A stretch of DNA of 52,899 bases, taken from positions 1-52,899 of the forward strand of contig JACOSL010000008.1 in the NCBI GenBank assembly GCA_016179045.1, given 5' to 3'. Shown in pieces: positions 48,150-52,899 of the stretch. Below the pieces are notes generated by a model, which was not told where the DNA came from, made no database searches, and saw only the letters and a list, made by a program, of their open reading frames with translations. This stretch comes from Fimbriimonas ginsengisoli. GTDB taxonomy: Bacteria > Armatimonadota > Fimbriimonadia > Fimbriimonadales > Fimbriimonadaceae. The translations under genes were made by a program, and so were the position numbers. The stretch's first letter is position 1. Each line of letters opens with the position of its first letter.

Positions 48150-49151
48150 TCACCCTTGGTTCGGCGCGCCCGGCTCGCGCGCCTTAGCAGCTACCCAAAG
48201 GGCATCCCATTGTTCCGGGCTCAGTTGATCGAGCGGACGCTCCGCCGAGGCTTCCATGTGGCGGAAGCGTGCGCTGAACCGATCGACCATCCTCCTCAAC
48301 GCATCTTCCGGCTCGACCTTCGCCCACCGGGCGAGGTTGACAACGGCAAAGAGGAGGTCGCCCAATTCGGCTTCGATCCTTGCCGCATCGCCGGAAGCAA
48401 GCGCCTCGTCCAGTTCCGCCCGCTCCTCGTTGACTTTTGCTCGAAGCGCCTCCATTGAGGGCCACTCGAAACCGGTTCGGGCGGCACGCTTGCTGACCTC
48501 ATAGGCTCGTAAGAGCGCGGGTAACGCGACCGGCACCCCGGTGAGGATCGATTCGGGCGCCCCGCCCTTTTCCGCCTTCTTGATCCGATCCCAGTTGCGC
48601 AAGACTGCGTCCGCGTCCTCCGCCTCGACGTCGCCGAAGACGTGGGGATGGCGGGAGACGAGCTTATCCACCACCGCCCGGGCCACATCGTCGGTATCGA
48701 AGCCGCCGGCGAGACGGGCCATTTCGGCATGCATGAGGGGCTGAAGAAGAAGGTCGCCAAGCTCTTCGCGGAGCTTGGCGGTATCGCCCGAATCGATCGC
48801 TTCCAGCACCTCGTAGGTTTCTTCCAGCAAGTGCCGCTTGAGCGTTTCGTGGGTCTGAGCCTGATCCCAAGGGCACCCGCCTGGCCCTAACAGCCTCCGG
48901 ACCAGTTGGACGAGCTCGTCGAGGGGCCCACTTCGGCCTGTGCCGTGCTCCGGAATGGCGAGAACGGAGCCTGGGGGCAAGCCCTCGGACTTGGTCGGAA
49001 GCGGAGAGAGGCCCTGAGCCCGCAGCCAGGCAAAGGAATCGTGCAGCTGGTCGATGTGGTAAAGCTCGACTCCGCGGAGCACCCCTACGTCCTCGGGGCT
49101 TAGGCCCCAAAACGATTCGGGTCCGCCCCGCAGCCAGAGGATGCGGACCAC
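48150..49151 (-). CDS. mazG: Nucleoside triphosphate pyrophosphohydrolase MazG, with extra N-terminal domain
   Basis: 333 aa. The tandem MazG part starts near residue 80: LVRRLLGPGGCPWDQAQTHE, LLEETYEVLEAIDSG and LREELGDLLLQPLMHAEMAR (first domain, EExxE and ExxD metal motifs), then NEERAELDEALASGD and EAELGDLLFAVVNLARW (second domain). The first ~75 residues (RILWLRGGPESFWGLSPEDV) are an extra domain resembling the tail of a uroporphyrin-methylase-like YabN module; this is uncertain. It hydrolyses NTPs to NMPs and removes damaged nucleotides. Start is GTG directly after the SurA-like stop (TAAGTG). Confidence 0.9.
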   Translation of the reverse strand: MVRILWLRGGPESFWGLSPEDVGVLRGVELYHIDQLHDSFAWLRAQGLSPLPTKSEGLPPGSVLAIPEHGTGRSGPLDELVQLVRRLLGPGGCPWDQAQTHETLKRHLLEETYEVLEAIDSGDTAKLREELGDLLLQPLMHAEMARLAGGFDTDDVARAVVDKLVSRHPHVFGDVEAEDADAVLRNWDRIKKAEKGGAPESILTGVPVALPALLRAYEVSKRAARTGFEWPSMEALRAKVNEERAELDEALASGDAARIEAELGDLLFAVVNLARWAKVEPEDALRRMVDRFSARFRHMEASAERPLDQLSPEQWDALWVAAKAREPGAPNQG

Positions 49152-50168
49152 TTAGCCGCCGCTCTTCAAGCCCTTGCCCTTCAAGTAGGCGTCCATGTAG
49201 CGCGCGTAGGCTTCCGCGAACTCCTTTTGCTTGATATCGACCTTAGCCTTCGCGCGCATTTCGGCCATGTCCTTGTTCAGGTCGTTCTTCCCCTTCCCAC
49301 GATCGAGCATGAGGCGCTTGCGCGTGTTACGCTTAAGCTGCGGCGTGAGCGGCTGAAGCTCTTCCGGCAACACGGCCTCGAGGAGGAACCTCACCCAGGG
49401 GCCGCCGACCGGAACGGTAGGGGCTCCTCCTACAGGCTGAGGCTTCAACGACTCCGCTGCGATCCAGCCCGTGGTCTTACCGATCTTGACGTCGGCAAGG
49501 GCGTTGCGCACCGCTTCGGGCAGGACGCCGATGGGCAGAGTGCCAAACTCGCCTCCCACCGCCCGCGAAATGTCCTCGCTCCGCTCGCGCGCGACGGACG
49601 CGAAATCCTTGCCGGCGGCCAAGGCGGCATCGACTGCCTGCTTGCCTTCCTCGGTGGTCACGACGATCGAACGGAGGGTCAGCCGTTTGGGGATCGTGAA
49701 CTCGGCCGGGTGCTCCTTATAATGCGTTTCGACCTCCTGGTCGGTGATCGTGATGCCGAAGGTAAGCAGCTTGAATTGGGCAAGTTCGTATCGGATGAGG
49801 AGTTCCAGTTCGCCACGCGTCTGGCCCGAAGCCAGCCAATCGTCGAGCAGCCGGGGCGATTCTTCGCTTCGGGCCCGGAGTTCGGCTTGGACTTCAGGAT
49901 CGGTTGGATACACGCCCTTCTCACGCGCGAGTCCAAAAAGCAGGTGCTCGGTAATGAGCTGCTCGAGGGTCATGAAGCCGGGAGGAAACTCGGCGAAGCC
50001 GTTGGCGATGCGACGTCCGACTCCGGGTAGGTACTCCATCTTCCGGTAGTACTCGGCGCCGTTGATCTCGTCGCCATTCACGACGGCGACGATGCGCGTG
50101 GGATCGACCTGGGCGAGCGCCATGCCAGTCACCAGGCAAGCGCCTACGATATGCCCTATCCTATTCAA
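49152..50168 (-). CDS. SurA-like peptidyl-prolyl isomerase (parvulin)
   Basis: 338 aa. A signal peptide (MNRIGHIVGACLVTGMALAQ) leads to a SurA-N-like helical region (RIVAVVNGDEINGAEYYRKM; FMTLEQLITEHLLFGLAREK). The parvulin part (LTLRSIVVTTEEGKQAVDAA, FASVARERSEDISRAVGGEF, GTLPIGVLPEAVRNALADVK) is recognisable and has the usual His/Cys/Asp site altered. It is a periplasmic chaperone or isomerase. The start is TTG, but the AGGAGG five bases upstream is strong. mazG follows without a gap. Confidence 0.88.
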   Translation of the reverse strand: MNRIGHIVGACLVTGMALAQVDPTRIVAVVNGDEINGAEYYRKMEYLPGVGRRIANGFAEFPPGFMTLEQLITEHLLFGLAREKGVYPTDPEVQAELRARSEESPRLLDDWLASGQTRGELELLIRYELAQFKLLTFGITITDQEVETHYKEHPAEFTIPKRLTLRSIVVTTEEGKQAVDAALAAGKDFASVARERSEDISRAVGGEFGTLPIGVLPEAVRNALADVKIGKTTGWIAAESLKPQPVGGAPTVPVGGPWVRFLLEAVLPEELQPLTPQLKRNTRKRLMLDRGKGKNDLNKDMAEMRAKAKVDIKQKEFAEAYARYMDAYLKGKGLKSGG

Positions 50169-50250
50169 GCGATTCCTCCTGAGCCTCTTTGGGCGGCTCC
50201 TTCCATTGGACGGTCCGTCGCAGCCCGCACTAGCACCATATCGCTGCCGG

Positions 50251-51144
50251 TCAACCCCTCACCTTGCGTTCGAGTTCGGGGACGGCGTCGAACAGGTCCA
50301 TGACAAGCCCAAAGTCGGCCGCCTCGAAAATTGGGGCATCGGGGTCCTTGTTGATCGCTACGATGATCTTGCTGTCCTTGATTCCCGCCATGTGCTGGGT
50401 GGAGCCGGAAATTCCGGCCGCGATGTAGAGTTCGGGCGCGACGATCTTGCCCGTCTGGCCTACCTGAAGCTCGTTGGGGGCGATTCCGGAATCGACCGCC
50501 GCCCGGGTCGCGCCGACCGCGCCGCTAAGGGCGTCGGCAAGGCCGCCGATCACCTTTTCGAAGGTTGCCGCATCGCGGAGCGGACGGCCACCGCTTACGA
50601 CGATGCGCGCCTGGGTGAGGTCGGGCCTCGCGCCTCCCCGGTTGGTAGCGCCGAGTCGCTTTGCCTTGCTATCGACCGTCACTTGAACCGGCTCGCTGGG
50701 TGAGACGCCACGACGCTGCGCAGTGAGGAAGCCGGCGGGGCGGATGGTCAGGACGACCGGCTCGCAGAGGGTTTCGACCGTCGCGATGATCGAGCCGGCA
50801 ACCATCGGCCGTTGGAATATGGTGGGCGATTGAACCGCGGTGGCATCGGTCACCATGGCGGCATCGAGCAGCCCGGCGACGCGCGCGAGCACATCCTTGC
50901 TCTGCATCGAGGAAATGGCGGCGATGTGGCTGTAGTCCCGTGCGACTTCGGCGATTGCTTTTGCGATGCCGTCGGCGGGAGGGATTTCCGATAAGTTAGC
51001 GATCATGGTCTTGCCCGCGCCGAGATCGGCGTCGGGCTCGCCCGAGAGGGCGAGAACGTCGAACGGAAGGCCGAGCGCGTGGGCAAAGCCGGCGCAGGCG
51101 GCGGCCTCGTGAGGCTCGAAGGCTACGAGGAGGAGTCTGCCCAC
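50251..51144 (-). CDS. etfA: Electron transfer flavoprotein, alpha subunit
   Basis: 297 aa, slightly short. The N-domain has the usual fold; the C-terminal FAD-binding domain has IVVSGGRPLRD, VGATRAAVDSGIAPNELQVG, QTGKIVAPELYIAAGISGST and QHMAGIKDSKIIVAINKDPD, which are diagnostic. With EtfB it carries electrons from acyl-CoA and other dehydrogenases to the ETF:quinone oxidoreductase or other acceptors. Starts with GTG two bases after the etfB stop. Confidence 0.96.
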   Translation of the reverse strand: MGRLLLVAFEPHEAAACAGFAHALGLPFDVLALSGEPDADLGAGKTMIANLSEIPPADGIAKAIAEVARDYSHIAAISSMQSKDVLARVAGLLDAAMVTDATAVQSPTIFQRPMVAGSIIATVETLCEPVVLTIRPAGFLTAQRRGVSPSEPVQVTVDSKAKRLGATNRGGARPDLTQARIVVSGGRPLRDAATFEKVIGGLADALSGAVGATRAAVDSGIAPNELQVGQTGKIVAPELYIAAGISGSTQHMAGIKDSKIIVAINKDPDAPIFEAADFGLVMDLFDAVPELERKVRG

Positions 51145-51146
51145 GC

Positions 51147-51884
51147 CTAAATCACGCCCTTACCCTTGAGCGCGGCGAAGAGCTCATCGACCGATGCAAG
51201 CTTGCGGCCTGCTGACCGCGGTGGCGGGGCTTCCGCCTTTATGAGCCTTGTTCTCGGCTTCGGCTGTGCGGCGGGCGGGCGTCGCTCGAGCGGCTTGCTT
51301 CGCGCCTTGATGATGCCGGGCAGGGCGATGTAGCGCGGCTCGTTCAGGCGAAGGTCGGCGGTGACCACACAGGGCAGGGGCAATTCGAGGGTTTCCTCGC
51401 CCGTGTCCGTCTCGCGGGTGACGGTGAGGCTGCCCTCCGCGCGTTCGATTTTGGAGGCGAAGGTGGCTTGGGGCCAGTCGAGCTTTGCGGCCAGCATCTG
51501 CCCCACCTGGTTGCAGTCGTCGTCGGTGGCCTGCTTGCCCATGAGGATGAGGTCGGGCTTCAGATCGGCGGCAAGCGCGGCGAGCTCGGCGGCAACGCTC
51601 GGGGGGTCGTAAGTCCGGTCGGTTTCGATCAGGAGCGCCCGGTCGGCGCCGATGGCGAGGGCCTTCCTCAGTTGTTCCTCGCATTCGGGCCCGCCGATGG
51701 AAACGACGGTGACGTCGACGGCGGGATCGCGCTCCCTCATGCGAACGGCCTCTTCGATCGCGATCTCGTCAAAGGGGTTGATCTCAAACTTCTGGCCGGT
51801 GGTGTCGATGCCGAAGCCGTCGGGGGTGGGGCGCACCTTGGCGAACGGGTCTACGACCCGCTTGACTGGAACCAGGATCTTCAT
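51147..51884 (-). CDS. etfB: Electron transfer flavoprotein, beta subunit
   Basis: 245 aa. MKILVPVKRVVDPFAKVR, FEINPFDEIAIEEAVRMRER and LILMGKQATDDDCNQVGQML are the EtfB hallmarks (AMP site), and VVTADLRLNEPRYIALPGII follows. The C-terminus is a long basic/Pro-rich tail (about 190-225). ATG 51884 is chosen over a start four codons earlier because the family begins MKILVPVK. First gene of the etfB-etfA pair. Confidence 0.95.
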   Translation of the reverse strand: MKILVPVKRVVDPFAKVRPTPDGFGIDTTGQKFEINPFDEIAIEEAVRMRERDPAVDVTVVSIGGPECEEQLRKALAIGADRALLIETDRTYDPPSVAAELAALAADLKPDLILMGKQATDDDCNQVGQMLAAKLDWPQATFASKIERAEGSLTVTRETDTGEETLELPLPCVVTADLRLNEPRYIALPGIIKARSKPLERRPPAAQPKPRTRLIKAEAPPPRSAGRKLASVDELFAALKGKGVI

Positions 51885-51963
51885 GGGCGGCCCCAACTGA
51901 CGCCGGGCACATTAGATTACTTGAGCGAACCGACTATGGCGAGGCTCTCGGGACATCTCAACT

Positions 51964-52203
51964 CTATCTACTCTCGGCGAAGGCTCTCATGAAGACATCG
52001 CCCGAAATGCCCGCTTGGTTGCACGCCGATCGTAGGGTCGAGCCCTTGATATGCCGGTGATTGGGCAGCGTCATGGGTGTGTTAGTTCCATCCGCATTCT
52101 TCCGGATCAGTGCGATGTGCTCCTTTTCGCGGACCATCTCAAAACCAAGCTTCGAGAAGGCTCCAAGGACCTGCTCCTTCGGTGCATCGCGAGGGAATCT
52201 CAT
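51964..52203 (-). CDS. hicA: HicA-like mRNA interferase toxin
   Basis: 79 aa. It has the double-stranded-RNA-binding-like HicA fold with FSKLGFEMVREKEHIALIRK, then PMTLPNHRHIKGSTLRSACN, QAGIS. The active His lies in the NHRHIKG segment or the EKEHIAL segment. HicA cleaves mRNA and is inhibited by HicB. It follows hicB on the same strand 47 bp later. The hydrophilic DGTNTPMTLP part is typical. Confidence 0.85.
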   Translation of the reverse strand: MRFPRDAPKEQVLGAFSKLGFEMVREKEHIALIRKNADGTNTPMTLPNHRHIKGSTLRSACNQAGISGDVFMRAFAESR

Positions 52204-52250
52204 ACAAACCTAGAGACACGCCGGTAGTGCAGCCTCTGTCCGGCTTGCCC

Positions 52251-52472
52251 TCAAACCGCGATGGCGGCGTCAGCGACGAAGACCTGCTTGATTTCATCGT
52301 CCTTCGCGAGGACCTCGGCCCCGAAGGTCTCGACGTGGAATTTGATCGCGGATTGAACGTCGGCAAGCGCTTCGTCATAGGTGTTTCCTTCGCCAACGAC
52401 GACGCCCTTAAGGCCGATCGGATAGGCGACGAAGCCATCCGAGTGCTCCTCGATGATGATCTTCAGGTTCAC
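52251..52472 (-). CDS. hicB: HicB-like antitoxin, short form
   Basis: 73 aa from GTG 52472. LKIIIEEHSDGFVAYPIGLK, VVVGEGNTYDEALADVQSAI, KFHVETFG gives the RNase-H-like HicB fold. No C-terminal DNA-binding HTH is present, so repression by HicB alone is doubtful. A TTG five codons upstream (52487) is an alternative start. Order is antitoxin first, then hicA. Confidence 0.82.
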   Translation of the reverse strand: MNLKIIIEEHSDGFVAYPIGLKGVVVGEGNTYDEALADVQSAIKFHVETFGAEVLAKDDEIKQVFVADAAIAV

Positions 52473-52554
52473 AGCCTCAGTATACAAGCAGCGCGGAACC
52501 CCCCAGACGGCGCGCCTGGAGGGATCTCGTGAAGCGCCCCGAATCCGCCCAGGC

Positions 52555-52899
52555 CTACAGCAACGACCTGAGCACGTATTGCAGGATGCCGCCGTGGCGG
52601 TAGTACTGCATCTCTTGAGGCGTGTCGAGGCGGACTTTCACACGGAACTCCTTGGCCTTGCCGTGCCCATCGGTGGCGCGGACGGTTAGCGTCTTGCCTG
52701 CGGCAAAGTCACCCGCGAGCGCGGCGGAGAGCCCCACCACGTCATAGGTCTCGTGCCCGGTCAAGCCCAGCGAGGCAGCGGTGTGGCCCGCTCCGAACTC
52801 GAGCGGCAGCACGCCCATGCCGATGAGGTTCGAGCGATGGATGCGCTCCAGGCTCTCGGCGATCACCGCCTTCACGCCGAGGAGGTACGGCCCCTTGGC
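52555..52899 (-). CDS. acnA: Aconitate hydratase, C-terminal part (runs off right edge)
   Basis: The last ~114 codons of an aconitase. The frame is open from the window edge ([20 protein letters not shown]) and continues [20 protein letters not shown] and [30 protein letters not shown]. The [14 protein letters not shown] stretch with its Arg/Ser is the swivel-domain active-site motif of AcnA/IRP-type enzymes. It converts citrate to isocitrate in the TCA cycle. The Fe-S-binding part lies beyond the window. Confidence 0.95.
   Translation of the reverse strand, partial: AKGPYLLGVKAVIAESLERIHRSNLIGMGVLPLEFGAGHTAASLGLTGHETYDVVGLSAALAGDFAAGKTLTVRATDGHGKAKEFRVKVRLDTPQEMQYYRHGGILQYVLRSLL

Overview
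The window is GC-rich, densely coded DNA from a motile diderm bacterium. FlgH and FlgI (outer-membrane L ring and periplasmic P ring) and apolipoprotein N-acyltransferase (Lnt) show an outer membrane and lipoprotein maturation. The mix of a tricorn-type protease, FliW/CsrA control of flagella, a SpoIIM-like membrane protein and scattered hairpin repeats would suit a lineage such as Armatimonadota (Fimbriimonadia-like). That placement is an inference and not proven by the sequence.

Layout. 1-285: the 5' end of an IS481-type insertion sequence running off the left edge. 0.45-5.9 kb: a methyltransferase, a tricorn-like protease and an M28 peptidase. 6.3-9.5 kb: phosphate uptake, with a Pho-box-like site, pstS and a single-polypeptide PstC-PstA permease. 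9.5-21.2 kb: an M42 peptidase, a sugar-type ABC ATPase, a DUF4242 protein, an M1 aminopeptidase, a CPA2 antiporter, tRNA-Gln, an M24 peptidase, lnt, a histidine phosphatase and ada. 21.5-29.9 kb: a flagellar cluster flgF-flgG-flgA-flgH-flgI-flgJ-flgN-flgK-flgL-fliW-csrA, followed by a membrane protein and ribF. 31-38.8 kb: small exported proteins, an M29 aminopeptidase, selD, a CPBP protease, a SpoIIM-like protein and a sigma-70 family factor. 38.8-42.4 kb: a four-gene ABC-2 exporter operon. 42.8-48 kb: ndk, a GAF-domain membrane protein, an MFS transporter and a MOSC protein. 48.1-52.9 kb: mazG, a SurA-like isomerase, etfA/etfB, a hicB-hicA module and the 3' end of an aconitase gene.

The genes form working sets. 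The peptidases (tricorn, M28, M42, M1, M24, M29) suggest a peptide-consuming life. The flagellar cluster joins a diderm rod/ring block to a flgN-flgK-flgL-fliW-csrA block in the order known from Bacillus. FliW and CsrA would tie export of flagellar protein to translation.

The observations most worth following are these. (1) selD has been cut short by an in-frame UGA: the reading frame continues upstream through UGA into a perfect SelD N-terminus, with a SECIS-like hairpin just after the UGA, so SelD is probably a selenoprotein. (2) A family of about 100-bp intergenic repeats is present in five copies. Each has three successive hairpins around a constant central sequence, and the stems vary with compensatory changes. 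(3) FlgA carries a FlgF/FlgG-like hook/rod domain fused ahead of its SAF-type chaperone domain. (4) PstC and PstA are fused and no pstB is nearby. (5) A consensus sigma-54 promoter lies in front of the sigma factor gene.
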